This document shows, piece by piece, positions 1-8,162 of a stretch of DNA of 64,000 nucleotides. The stretch's first letter is position 1, and each line of letters begins with the position of its first letter. Under the pieces are notes generated by a model. It was not told where the DNA came from. It saw nothing but the letters and a program-made list of their open reading frames with translations, and did no database searches. This stretch comes from Leptospira bouyouniensis (GTDB taxonomy: Bacteria; Spirochaetota; Leptospiria; Leptospirales; Leptospiraceae), in the NCBI RefSeq assembly GCF_004769525.1, contig NZ_RQFT01000012.1, positions 311,001 through 375,000 of the forward strand, given 5' to 3'. Both the position numbers and the translations under genes were made by a program.

Positions 1-664
1 TGGGCTTGGTTCTAGTGCTTCTGCAATTGTTGCAGGGTTATGTTTGGCAAGAGAAGTTCACAAACGATTGGATGTAGTGTCACTTCCAACTGAACCAATA
101 TTCACACAATTTTTAGCTGAGTTTGAAGGACACCCAGATAATACATTGCCTGCCTATCTTGGAGGGTTTGTCTTCGCTTATTCTACGTTTGGTGAAAAAC
201 TACGTTTCTTTCGTAAAAAATTCCCATCTTCAGTAGCCATTTTTGTCCTCACTCCAGAATTTTTTGTGTCTACTGAGGAATCCAGAAAAACTCTACCAAA
301 GTCCTACGTGACTTCAGATGTTATATTTAACCTTTCCCGGATTGGTGCATGGATGCATTTTTTAGACAAACGTAGGTTTGGTGATCTTTTAGTCGGATTA
401 GAAGATAAAATGCACACGCCTTATAGAATTCCGAGCACTTCACCTCTTTTTCCATTAGCAGATACATTGAAACAAGATAGCATTGGGTATTGTTTGTCTG
501 GATCGGGCCCAAGTTTACTCATCTTTTTGGAACGAAAAACAGTGAGTTCAAAACAAAAAGAATTGTTTGAAACGGTAACGAAGATTATGGGAGATGCAGG
601 GATTCGATTTTCGTTACGCCGTGTGAAACCAGATGGAGTTGGCGTACGTATCCAAACCAAATAA
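1..664 (+). CDS. thrB: Homoserine kinase (GHMP family), 5' end cut by the window edge
   Basis: ATP-dependent phosphorylation of L-homoserine in threonine synthesis, cytosolic. The reading frame is open from base 2 and starts inside the GHMP kinase ATP-binding motif, GLGSSASAIVAG, so the N-terminal strand and the true start lie outside the window. Further on are the EGHPDN motif typical of homoserine kinases (about residue 45 of the visible part) and the C-terminal GHMP glycine loop LSGSGPS. A TTG at 44 could be taken as a start, but that would discard the ATP-binding loop, so it is rejected. The stop is TAA at 662. Another GHMP kinase is possible, but EGHPDN favours ThrB. Confidence 0.85.
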   Translation, partial: GLGSSASAIVAGLCLAREVHKRLDVVSLPTEPIFTQFLAEFEGHPDNTLPAYLGGFVFAYSTFGEKLRFFRKKFPSSVAIFVLTPEFFVSTEESRKTLPKSYVTSDVIFNLSRIGAWMHFLDKRRFGDLLVGLEDKMHTPYRIPSTSPLFPLADTLKQDSIGYCLSGSGPSLLIFLERKTVSSKQKELFETVTKIMGDAGIRFSLRRVKPDGVGVRIQTK

Positions 665-741
665 AAACTAACAAGGGATTGTTTCTAAATTTTTTGTTTC
701 GTTAATGAAGTCGATTTAACTCAATAATTTCAAAGATTTGA

Positions 742-1380
742 TTAGTCTTCTTCTGCCCCTTCTTCTTTACCAAATCCATATACATCACCACGGAATCGAA
801 CCTTACGATTGATTCCTGGTTGGATTTTTCCCACTTCAAATGTAAACTTCATCCTTTCCTTTCCTGACCGATTGAAATAAAAGGAAGAGGTGAGTGATAT
901 TTCGATAAAGTTCACCATACGATCTTTGGTAATTTTGTCTGAGATACGAAATTCCGCTGGGTGACCAATGATTTCATAGGAGTCAAATGTTTCTTTGGAT
1001 TCCATTTTGCCATAATGTTCCATTCTAGGCGGTTTGTAAAAACTTGGACCATTTTTTAAAACGGTAATCGTATAATCTTCGCTATCTCTACTTTTTTTCA
1101 ACTGAAAGATGAGATGGTCTTCTGTGATTGCATTACATCGGGTTGCTAGTTGTCCTGTTTTGCAACCTACATGAAAACTGGCAAATCGAGACAGTTCATC
1201 TACGACTAAATCATATTTATCGCCAGTTTGGACAGGGATAAAACGATCCGATTCTTTTCGCAAAAAGATAGGATGGATGAATTGGTTGTACACAACAAAT
1301 CCTAGTCCCAAAATAGAGAGTGTTAACACCCCACTGAGGACTAGGACAAAACTATCTAAGATGGCAATGCTTAAAAACAA
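742..1380 (-). CDS. Membrane-anchored protein of unknown function
   Basis: About 212 residues. A hydrophobic segment at roughly residues 3-30 would serve as an uncleaved N-terminal anchor. The rest is soluble and beta-rich, with a basic C-terminal half ending in an acidic tail (GKEEGAEED). I recognise no family; the compact beta content allows a PilZ-like fold but no RxxxR/DxSxxG motif is visible. The start is a TTG preceded by AAAGGTAAG a few bases upstream; no in-frame ATG lies before the membrane segment. It follows the next small gene by 2 bases and is probably co-transcribed with it. Confidence 0.6.
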   Translation of the reverse strand: MFLSIAILDSFVLVLSGVLTLSILGLGFVVYNQFIHPIFLRKESDRFIPVQTGDKYDLVVDELSRFASFHVGCKTGQLATRCNAITEDHLIFQLKKSRDSEDYTITVLKNGPSFYKPPRMEHYGKMESKETFDSYEIIGHPAEFRISDKITKDRMVNFIEISLTSSFYFNRSGKERMKFTFEVGKIQPGINRKVRFRGDVYGFGKEEGAEED

Positions 1381-1382
1381 AC

Positions 1383-1700
1383 TTACCTTTTCGTATCAAC
1401 CTTATGGTTTTTAGAATCCGAAAGAGGAGTCCTTGTCACAAGAGAAAGAAGGTCCTTCACTTCTTCTGGAGAAATGATTTGGTTCAATTTTTCTTCAAGT
1501 GAGGCAGGTGTTGGTTTTAGGACCAAATCCTCTGGTTTCACCTTTAGTTCGGATTTTGATTTAACGACGTTTGGTGCCTCTTCTTTGTTTGTTTTTTTAG
1601 GGAAAGATTCCTTTCCTTCCTCCGACTGTTTTCCCGTTTGCGTGGGCATAGTAGGGGGAATGGATAGGCCGGGATTCCCTTGGATATTAATTGTATTCAT
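1383..1700 (-). CDS. Small lysine-rich protein of unknown function
   Basis: About 105 residues, low complexity, rich in Lys, Glu, Pro and Ser, with no signal peptide or membrane segment. A short predicted helix near residues 70-95 (EEKLNQIISPEEVKDLLSL) is the only ordered-looking part. The ATG at 1700 is chosen because GGAGG sits 10 bases upstream; a TTG three codons earlier is less likely. First gene of a two-gene unit with the membrane-anchored protein at 742-1380; divergent from the DsbA-like gene. Function unknown. Confidence 0.5.
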   Translation of the reverse strand: MNTINIQGNPGLSIPPTMPTQTGKQSEEGKESFPKKTNKEEAPNVVKSKSELKVKPEDLVLKPTPASLEEKLNQIISPEEVKDLLSLVTRTPLSDSKNHKVDTKR

Positions 1701-1863
1701 AGTTCCCAAACCTCCGTGTTCAGGATCGAAAATTGAAGAAAAAACTTTCCTTTTCCCTCCCTCAGATTTTCGGTCTTTTGTGCGTTGGCTTTAGTGAAAA
1801 TGGAATATTTTTTTGGGATTTTTCGGTTTGATTGCCCGCTTTATGGGCGGGAAGCTGGCAGAG

Positions 1864-2913
1864 ATGGAAAATAATTTTAAATCGTGGATGGCCAACCCCA
1901 TCTCTAAAATCTTCATAGGGACCAATTTGGTCTTTGCCGTGCTTTTTTTTGTCAGTGTTCCTTCCTTTGTGAAAGAATTCATCACTCGGGATGCAGTGAG
2001 CATCGGAGGTAAAAAATATGACCTCAGTGATGTGAAAGACTCATCTCCGATTGCTTATTCAAAATTCCAATCCGAATACAAATCACTTCTCAAAAATACG
2101 TTTGGAGAATTTGCTCAAGACAAATTATTTGAGTTAGTTGCCAAAGATAAAAATATTAAACCTTCCGAAGTTTTAAATGAAGGATTTGTCTTAAGAGAAC
2201 CGTCTGAAGAAGAAATATTAAATGTATATTTATCTAACAAAGCTCAGTTAGGTGGAAAGTCACTTCCCGAAACTAGAGACAAAATTGTTGGTTTTTTAAA
2301 AAACCAACAAGAACAAGAACATAGCAGAAGCAAGTATAGAGAAATCATTTCAAAATACCCTGTTGAATTTTTAATTAAAGAACCAGAAGCAATCCGTGTG
2401 ACTGTGGATGAAAAAAACAATCCAAGTATTGGTCCAAAAGATGCTAAAATTACTGTGATAGAATTTTCTGATTTCGAATGCCCATTCTGCAAACGAAGCC
2501 AAGATGTAAACAGCCAACTCCGTGAAAAATACAAAGGTCAAATTCGTTGGGTATTCCGAGATTTTCCTCTCCCTTTCCACCAGGATGCAATGTATGCACA
2601 TATGGCTGCTAATTGTTCCATTGAAGATGGCAAGTATTGGGATGTTTTTAATGTATTATTTGAAAACAGTGGGAACCTAAGCAAATCAAATGTAGATACA
2701 TTGGTTCTAAAAGCTGGAGTTTCAAAAGACAAATTCTCATCGTGTATGAAAGACCAAGCCAAATTGAAAAACGAAATCGAAGCCGATATCCAAGATGGCC
2801 AAAAGGTAGGTGTGAGTGGTACACCTGCATTTTTTATCAATGGAATCTTTGTATCAGGTGCATTACCTTTTGAAAACTTCGATGAGATCATCCAAAAAGA
2901 ACTGAAACAATAA
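1864..2913 (+). CDS. Membrane-anchored DsbA-like thiol oxidoreductase with SurA-like N-terminal region
   Basis: About 349 residues. After the start comes one hydrophobic segment (about residues 15-35), probably a signal anchor placing the rest in the periplasm. Residues about 45-170 are helical, charged and resemble the N-terminal region of SurA/PpiD chaperones. From about residue 190 the sequence is a thioredoxin-fold domain of the Thioredoxin_4/DsbA type: EFSDFECPFCKRS carries the CPFC active site, and VSGTPAFFING is the cis-proline loop. Likely role: oxidation or isomerisation of disulfides in exported proteins. The start is uncertain: ATG at 1864 follows GGGAAG, but ATG at 1843 and TTG at 1813 are in frame. 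Divergent from the gene at 1383-1700. Confidence 0.75.
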   Translation: MENNFKSWMANPISKIFIGTNLVFAVLFFVSVPSFVKEFITRDAVSIGGKKYDLSDVKDSSPIAYSKFQSEYKSLLKNTFGEFAQDKLFELVAKDKNIKPSEVLNEGFVLREPSEEEILNVYLSNKAQLGGKSLPETRDKIVGFLKNQQEQEHSRSKYREIISKYPVEFLIKEPEAIRVTVDEKNNPSIGPKDAKITVIEFSDFECPFCKRSQDVNSQLREKYKGQIRWVFRDFPLPFHQDAMYAHMAANCSIEDGKYWDVFNVLFENSGNLSKSNVDTLVLKAGVSKDKFSSCMKDQAKLKNEIEADIQDGQKVGVSGTPAFFINGIFVSGALPFENFDEIIQKELKQ

Positions 2914-2944
2914 ATATAGATTATAAATAAAAAGGAAAAATTAT

Positions 2945-3928
2945 ATGAGCAAAAAAGTAAAAGTTGCTGTAACTGGTGCTGCCGGACAAATCGGATACGC
3001 ACTCTTATTTCGTATCGCTTCAGGACAAATGTTTGGACCTGACACTGCAGTAGAACTCCAATTATTGGAACTTGAACAAGCACTCCCTGCTGCAAAAGGT
3101 GTTATTATGGAATTGGACGATTGTGCATTTCCATTACTTGAAAAAGTTTCAGTATCATCAAACATTGATGAGGCGTTTCGTGACATCAACTGGGCTCTTC
3201 TTGTAGGATCTGTTCCTCGAAAAGCGGGTATGGAAAGGGGAGATCTTCTCAAAATCAATGGTGGAATTTTTACAACACAAGGGAAAGCGATTGAAAAAAA
3301 TGCAGCAAGTGATGTAAGGGTTCTCGTTGTGGGTAACCCTTGTAACACAAACGCACTCATTGCAATGAACAATGCGAAAGGTGTTCCGGCTGACAGATGG
3401 TTTGCAATGACTGGTCTTGATGAAAACCGTGCGAAAACTCAATTAGCACAAAAGGCGGGAGTTCTTGTAAAAGATGTTTCCAATGTAGCCATTTGGGGAA
3501 ACCACTCTGCGACTCAATACCCTGACTTTTACAATGCAAAAATCAAAGGAAAACCAGCAACGGATCTAATCAGTGACGAAGCGTGGTTAAAAGGTGATTT
3601 TATCTCCACAGTACAAAAACGTGGTGCTGCTATCATTGCAGCAAGAGGGGCATCTTCGGCAGCATCCGCTGCGAACGCTGTTGTGGATACAGTGCGTAAC
3701 ATTGTGACTCCTACAAAACCTGGAGATTGGTTCAGCGCTGCAAGCAATTCCAATGGTGAGTATGGTGTAGACAAAGGTCTTATCTTTGGATACCCACTCA
3801 AATCGGATGGAAAAAAAGTAGAGATCGTAACAGGTCTTGAAATTAACGCATTTGGAAAGGAAAAATTTGACATCACTCATAATGAATTAAAAGAAGAGAG
3901 AAATGAAGTCAAAGACATGTTAGGTTAA
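2945..3928 (+). CDS. mdh: Malate dehydrogenase
   Basis: NAD-dependent interconversion of malate and oxaloacetate in the TCA cycle. 327 residues, normal for the cytosolic-type family. The Rossmann motif is at the N-terminus ([12 protein letters not shown]), followed by [12 protein letters not shown] (substrate-side Asn) and [12 protein letters not shown], which holds the catalytic His. Arg residues in the [12 protein letters not shown] loop match the substrate-binding arginines. The start ATG has AAAAGGAAAA 8 bases upstream. The gene stands alone, 31 bases after the DsbA-like gene, and ends before a strong intrinsic terminator at 3985-4023. Confidence 0.96.
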   Translation: MSKKVKVAVTGAAGQIGYALLFRIASGQMFGPDTAVELQLLELEQALPAAKGVIMELDDCAFPLLEKVSVSSNIDEAFRDINWALLVGSVPRKAGMERGDLLKINGGIFTTQGKAIEKNAASDVRVLVVGNPCNTNALIAMNNAKGVPADRWFAMTGLDENRAKTQLAQKAGVLVKDVSNVAIWGNHSATQYPDFYNAKIKGKPATDLISDEAWLKGDFISTVQKRGAAIIAARGASSAASAANAVVDTVRNIVTPTKPGDWFSAASNSNGEYGVDKGLIFGYPLKSDGKKVEIVTGLEINAFGKEKFDITHNELKEERNEVKDMLG

Positions 3929-3984
3929 TCCAAGAAACATCTTCTCTAAAGATTGATCACTTTAGGGAAATGATTTTTCGATGC

Positions 3985-4023
3985 AAAACCCACTTGGAAC
4001 ATATTGTTTCAGTGGGTTTTTTT
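3985..4023 (+). terminator. Rho-independent terminator after mdh
   Basis: An inverted repeat with arms AAAACCCACT and AGTGGGTTTT, a 16-base loop, and an unbroken run of seven T from 4017. It lies 57 bases after the mdh stop and between convergent genes. The A-run on the left arm could let it act weakly for the opposing hydrolase gene as well. Confidence 0.85.
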
Positions 4024-4082
4024 ATTGGTTCTCTCGAAATAGATTCTCGCTGAATGCATAGCAATAATAGAAAAACTATCCT

Positions 4083-4937
4083 TTATTCCAACTGGATTGT
4101 TTTGGTAAAATTGTTTGGGTCTTCCAAAAATGGCAAATGGCCGCAGTGGTCTAAGACGGTTCGTTTCACTTGTGGAAAATTTTCCAAAATAGAATCCCAA
4201 GTGTAATGAGGAGCGACTTGGAAATCATACTTTCCTAAAATGAGTTGGATCGGTTGTTTTATGAATGGTAAGTAGTTTTCTACTTTGATCTCAGCAAACA
4301 CTTTGCCAAACAAATAGTCAAACGCGAGTTTGTTAGTTTTCACTCCTTGCCAAAAAAGCGTAGAATCAAAAGATAAATCATAAAAGCCTAAAGCATCTTG
4401 GCTCACACAATAAAAATTAAAAAAATCTTCGAGTCCATCTGGATAAGAATTGATTTGTTTTTGAAACAAAGATTGGAGTGATTTATGTTTTTCTTTCCGT
4501 TCTTCGCTCGCTAACCTTTCAAAGTATATTTCCCTCTCTTGTAAAGGGACACCATGACTTGGGCCCGTTGCGACTAGTATCAGTTTTGTCACAAGTTGTG
4601 GGTATTTTTTAGCATAAGCCAGAGCCATATAACCGTGTCCTGAATGACCAAGAACAAAGCTGGCTGGGATTTGTAGATGATTTTGGAAAAAGAAAAAATC
4701 ATCGAGTACAGTTTCCAAATCATAGGTGGATTCACTTTCAGTCGTTGCCTGATTGCGTTTGGCAAACCCTCTATGGTCGACAATTGTAATTTTAAATTCT
4801 TTAGCCAATGTTTCGGGGATCACCCTTGGGTAATAGAGGGCACTTCCAAACCAATAAAGATGTGGTCCCTCCGAATTGTTTTTTGCGATAAGAAAGGAAA
4901 ATCCATGCCTTTCGATAGTTCGGTACGTCCATTCCAT
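4083..4937 (-). CDS. Alpha/beta hydrolase
   Basis: 284 residues, cytosolic. The fold is shown by VLGHSGHGYMAL, the nucleophile elbow (GxSxG, Ser near residue 118), by IQLILGKYDFQVAP with the likely catalytic Asp, and by DHCGHLPFLEDP with the catalytic His. The oxyanion region VDHRGFAKRN is near residue 55. Substrate unknown; the closest general groups are proline iminopeptidase-like and ester hydrolases. ATG at 4937 has GAGGGAATG upstream. It is divergent from a MarR regulator, with two operator-like palindromes between them, which suggests regulation by that protein. Confidence 0.8.
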   Translation of the reverse strand: MEWTYRTIERHGFSFLIAKNNSEGPHLYWFGSALYYPRVIPETLAKEFKITIVDHRGFAKRNQATTESESTYDLETVLDDFFFFQNHLQIPASFVLGHSGHGYMALAYAKKYPQLVTKLILVATGPSHGVPLQEREIYFERLASEERKEKHKSLQSLFQKQINSYPDGLEDFFNFYCVSQDALGFYDLSFDSTLFWQGVKTNKLAFDYLFGKVFAEIKVENYLPFIKQPIQLILGKYDFQVAPHYTWDSILENFPQVKRTVLDHCGHLPFLEDPNNFTKTIQLE

Positions 4938-4992
4938 AACATTCCCTCGTTTTCTTTTTTAAATCACTTCGTCTTTTGAAGTTACTAATATA

Positions 4993-5028
4993 GTTGTAAT
5001 ATGCAACAATATGGTTGTATTCTGCAAC
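4993..5028. promoter_or_regulatory. Tandem palindromic operators, likely for the MarR regulator
   Basis: Two 15-base elements with the pattern GTTGTA(N5)GCAAC, at 4993-5007 (GTTGTAATATGCAAC) and 5014-5028 (GTTGTATTCTGCAAC). Each has GTTG/CAAC arms. Their starts are 21 bases apart, two helical turns, so two dimers could bind the same DNA face. They sit between the hydrolase start (4937) and the MarR start (5068), the usual place for a MarR autoregulatory operator. Assignment to this MarR protein is inference. Confidence 0.65.
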
Positions 5029-5067
5029 TAAAAAACTTGCCAAAAAAAGAATAAAATTTTAACTAGA

Positions 5068-5526
5068 ATGATGTTCGAGATTTCTTCGTTACTTGGAATT
5101 CATTTTAGCCAAACTTTACTTCTCATGAGGAAGTATCTGTCAGATTTGTTTGAAACAAAAAAAGTTGGGATGAAATTTGAAGATTGGATTCAACTCCTAC
5201 CCTTACAATCAAAGGAGAATATCAATCAGAAACATTTGAGTGAAATGTTAGCAAAAGACAAAACCACCGTATCACGGTTAGTAGATGGTTGGGTAAAAAA
5301 AGGATGGGTGAAACGGTATCAGTCACCTGATGATAAAAGAATTTTTGTCATTAAACTTACGTTAAAAGGTAAATCCATTTGGGATAAAGGGATCCCAGTT
5401 GTCATAGCGGCCGACCAAGTTTTTAAACAATATTTGAATGAGGGAAATGAAAAAGAATTGTTTATGATTTTGTTTAAGATTCAGACTTCGATTCAGTTTT
5501 CAGAAACAAAAAACGTTCTTTCTTAG
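5068..5526 (+). CDS. MarR-family transcriptional regulator
   Basis: 152 residues. The winged helix covers roughly residues 35-110: QKHLSEMLAKDKTTVSRLVDGW is the helix-turn-helix and recognition helix, and SPDDKRIFVIKLTLKG is the wing with the DxR motif conserved in MarR proteins. Flanking helices would form the dimer interface. It probably represses itself and the divergent alpha/beta hydrolase through the palindromes at 4993-5028. No Shine-Dalgarno sequence is visible before the ATG-ATG start. Its last 53 bases overlap the 3' end of prmC on the opposite strand. Confidence 0.85.
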   Translation: MMFEISSLLGIHFSQTLLLMRKYLSDLFETKKVGMKFEDWIQLLPLQSKENINQKHLSEMLAKDKTTVSRLVDGWVKKGWVKRYQSPDDKRIFVIKLTLKGKSIWDKGIPVVIAADQVFKQYLNEGNEKELFMILFKIQTSIQFSETKNVLS

Positions 5527-6361
5527 AACTATCTAAGATTCGATTCGTTGACACAAAACCTAGAGATACGGCGAGTGTTTCTAATTCCTGTATGTAATTT
5601 GGATGGGTTTCCATTAAAAACCAACCACCAGGTTTTAATCTTTGTTTTACAGAGTTAAATAGATCACGATGGAAGGAAACAATATCGGAGACAAATAAGG
5701 CTAAATGAGGTTCATAATCCAAAACATCGGGCATAATGTCTTTTTTTTCTGATTCAGGGATATAGGGTGGATTTGAAACAATGACATCAAATTGCATTTC
5801 ACTTGGGAGTGTTTCGTCCAAACTCGAAACATAAAACTTAACGTTTGTTAGATTGTATTTTTCTGCATTAGATTTACTGGTTTCGATTGCTTTTTCGGAT
5901 ATATCCGATAACACCACAAGATTTGGTTTTAGTAGTAGTGATAAACTAAGACCAATACAACCACTCCCGGAACATAAATCCCAAATCTCTAAACCATTCG
6001 GAAATTCATTCGCTAGTGTTTCTCTTTGTTTATAAAGATAATCCACTAATTCTTCTGTTTCGGGCCTTGGGATCAGTACATTTTCAGAAACCAAGTATTC
6101 AAATTGGTGGAATCCTTTTTTCCCTGTAATGTAGGCGACTGGTTTTCGTTTGCTTCGTTCAACAATTCTTTCTCTATACAAATCAATTTCTTTTTGTGAA
6201 AGAGGCATTTCAAATTGAGAATAGAGTTTGATGCGAGGGAGATTCAAAAGATCAGCGAGAATCCATTCTGCATCGACACGAGGGTTCGGAATTTCTTTTT
6301 TCTCGAGAAATTCAGTCGATCGTTTTAAGTAATAAAGTAGGGTTCCTGGTTGTTCCGCCAT
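5474..6361 (-). CDS. prmC: Release factor glutamine N5-methyltransferase
   Basis: Methylates the Gln of the GGQ motif in peptide chain release factors RF1 and RF2 using SAM. 295 residues. The N-terminal helical domain contains the PRVDAEWILADLL segment; the Rossmann domain has IWDLCSGSGCIGLSL (SAM-binding motif I) and VIVSNPPYIPES, the NPPY motif that binds the glutamine side chain. The ATG at 6361 is chosen because the longer frame would run into the tRNA gene. Only six bases separate the tRNA 3' end from this ATG, and no Shine-Dalgarno sequence fits there. The 3' end overlaps the MarR gene. Confidence 0.92.
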   Translation of the reverse strand: MAEQPGTLLYYLKRSTEFLEKKEIPNPRVDAEWILADLLNLPRIKLYSQFEMPLSQKEIDLYRERIVERSKRKPVAYITGKKGFHQFEYLVSENVLIPRPETEELVDYLYKQRETLANEFPNGLEIWDLCSGSGCIGLSLSLLLKPNLVVLSDISEKAIETSKSNAEKYNLTNVKFYVSSLDETLPSEMQFDVIVSNPPYIPESEKKDIMPDVLDYEPHLALFVSDIVSFHRDLFNSVKQRLKPGGWFLMETHPNYIQELETLAVSLGFVSTNRILDSSKKERFLFLKTESKSES

Positions 6362-6367
6362 AATCTT

Positions 6368-6440
6368 TGCCCCCAACAGGATTCGAACCTGTGTCCCCAG
6401 TTTAGGAAACTAGTGCTCTATCCACCTGAGCTATGGGAGC
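6368..6440 (-). tRNA. tRNA-Arg, anticodon CCU
   Basis: A 73-base cloverleaf read by eye on the minus strand: acceptor GCTCCCA pairs with TGGGGGC (one G-T pair), D-arm GCTC/GAGC, anticodon stem CTAGT/ACTGG around loop TTCCTAA giving anticodon CCT (CCU in RNA, decoding AGG), T-arm ACAGG-TTCGAAT-CCTGT, discriminator A. CCA is not encoded. Its first base directly follows the TAA of the gene at 6441-7085, and its last base is six bases before the prmC ATG. Confidence 0.95.
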
Positions 6441-7085
6441 TTACGTAGGTTTACGTTTCTGATTCACTATCCTTTGGAAATCGGAGATATTGTGAATAAC
6501 AATTTTATCTGGGTAGAGGTCAAGTTTGCCTGTTTTTACATATTGCATGAGGACCTTTTGGACTTCACCCACAGGTTGGGCACACCAATTGGCAATATCA
6601 TCCACAGTAGCAGAGAGTATGATTTCGTTATAAACATCATTATTATACTGCTTTTCGTATAACATAACAAAGACGTCACAAACCTTACCAATGATATCAT
6701 CCATTAGAAGGATCATGAGGCGCCTTTTTTGGTCATAAATTCGAAATGAAAAGATATGCAATAATTTCATTGCAAGTGCAGGGTTTTTGGTCATGAGCAT
6801 CTCAAAATTGGCACGGTTGAAATTGAGAGCTTTGACTTCTGTAACCGCAATGGCGGTAGCAGACCTAGGTTGTTCTTCTAGAATTGCCATCTCACCTAAT
6901 ATATCCCCAGCTTCTAGAACATCTAAGGTTTTAATACTCGTTCCAATTGTTTTTGTGATTTTGACCTTCCCCTCTTTGATGAGGTAAAAATCGTTTCCTG
7001 GTTCATATTCACAAAATAAAACTTCGTTTGGTTGGAATACCTTACCAAATTTCCCAAACATTGCTTCTAACATTTGGTCGTTCAC
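6441..7085 (-). CDS. Crp/Fnr-type cyclic nucleotide-binding regulator
   Basis: 214 residues. Residues about 15-115 form a cNMP-binding beta-roll: [14 protein letters not shown], then [21 protein letters not shown], which keeps the Gly-Glu and Arg-Ser-Ala of the phosphate-binding cassette. A long dimerisation helix follows, then a C-terminal segment ([30 protein letters not shown]) placed like a Crp winged helix, so DNA binding is probable. GTG at 7085 is the start, with a strong GGAGG 6 bases upstream; it shares one base with the stop of the upstream gene (TAGTG). The stop codon touches the tRNA gene. Confidence 0.85.
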   Translation of the reverse strand: MNDQMLEAMFGKFGKVFQPNEVLFCEYEPGNDFYLIKEGKVKITKTIGTSIKTLDVLEAGDILGEMAILEEQPRSATAIAVTEVKALNFNRANFEMLMTKNPALAMKLLHIFSFRIYDQKRRLMILLMDDIIGKVCDVFVMLYEKQYNNDVYNEIILSATVDDIANWCAQPVGEVQKVLMQYVKTGKLDLYPDKIVIHNISDFQRIVNQKRKPT

Positions 7086-8137
7086 TATCTACCTCCTTTG
7101 AGTTTGGATTTGGCATCTTCGGAAATGCTGTCATCCAGAGGAGGCATTTGGGTTACTTTTTGGAACAATTGTTTTGCTTTTTCTTTATCACCGGATGCTT
7201 CTGTGCAAAGTGCTAAGTGGTAGAGATTTTCTTTGAGTAAAAGTCCTTTTGGGTAACGTTTGATAAAATTGGAAAAATGAGAAATAGCACCAGGGTAATC
7301 TTTGGCTTTGAAACTGGATTTTCCCATGTAGAAAAGGGAGTTCTCTACAAATTGTTCTTCTTCTTGGGTGACAGAATCGGTTCTCTCCGAAACGGTTTTG
7401 AACATATCGATGGCTTCCGCATATTTTCCTGCATTCATCAAAGTAGAAGCTTTGTCATATTGTGAGAGGATCGAATTTGGATCCACGCTGGATGTTGTGT
7501 TCGAAGCAGGTACTGCCATCGTTTTTAACATCTCTTGTAATTTACCTGATTGAGCTCCAGGCTCCGGTTTATAAACTAACTCTTGTATGGTGAGAGGGAA
7601 TGGAGTTTTTTTACGCGCTAAATCGATAAGTTGTTTGGCCCGGTCAATGTACATTCCGTCCGGATAATGTTGGATGTATTTCTCAAATGCATAGGCAGCA
7701 TGATCAAAGTTACCATTTTTATAAAATACTTCTGCGACGTTCATCAATTCGAAGGCAGGGTTCTTTGCTTCCCCTTGACCGAGGATTTCCCTAACTTGTC
7801 TGTGGACTTGCCGAAGTTGGCTTGAGAACACTTTGAGCATTTTGATGATGAGATGGGTTTTGTCTGAGACGAATTTTTCAAATTCAGGCACTTTAAAGAC
7901 AAGAACCGTAGCAGCCCCTATGACTTGTGCTGTTTCCTCTCTCGGGTAACGACCTATAGCACTCTTCACACCAAAAAACTCACCAAGTTTGACATCCTCT
8001 TTGAGTTCCACACCATTGATGTTCGTGTAAGTTAGTACAACTCTGCCTTTTTGTAGTACAAAGATATCCTCAGCTTTGTCTTTCTCAAAGTAGACAATGG
8101 AACCACCTTTGTAATTACGAACTATAGGACCTGACAA
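7085..8137 (-). CDS. Cyclic nucleotide-binding protein with tetratricopeptide repeats
   Basis: About 350 residues. The N-terminal cNMP-binding roll contains [11 protein letters not shown] and [22 protein letters not shown], a variant phosphate-binding cassette. No DNA-binding domain follows; instead there are helical repeats at roughly residues 125-165 and 230-340 ([42 protein letters not shown]) of TPR/YbgF type. It is probably a signalling or scaffold protein acting with its Crp-like neighbour. I place the start at TTG 8137, six bases after GCGAGG, after the end of the amidohydrolase; a GTG at 8206 would overlap that gene by 44 bases without a ribosome binding site. Confidence 0.75.
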   Translation of the reverse strand: MSGPIVRNYKGGSIVYFEKDKAEDIFVLQKGRVVLTYTNINGVELKEDVKLGEFFGVKSAIGRYPREETAQVIGAATVLVFKVPEFEKFVSDKTHLIIKMLKVFSSQLRQVHRQVREILGQGEAKNPAFELMNVAEVFYKNGNFDHAAYAFEKYIQHYPDGMYIDRAKQLIDLARKKTPFPLTIQELVYKPEPGAQSGKLQEMLKTMAVPASNTTSSVDPNSILSQYDKASTLMNAGKYAEAIDMFKTVSERTDSVTQEEEQFVENSLFYMGKSSFKAKDYPGAISHFSNFIKRYPKGLLLKENLYHLALCTEASGDKEKAKQLFQKVTQMPPLDDSISEDAKSKLKGGR

Positions 8138-8162
8138 CTCTTGCCTCGCTTGCGCTTCATTT

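Noticed and set aside
44..664. Start of the first gene at TTG 44
   Set aside because: The frame is open to the window edge and the upstream codons encode the GHMP kinase ATP-binding loop, so the gene is truncated rather than starting here.
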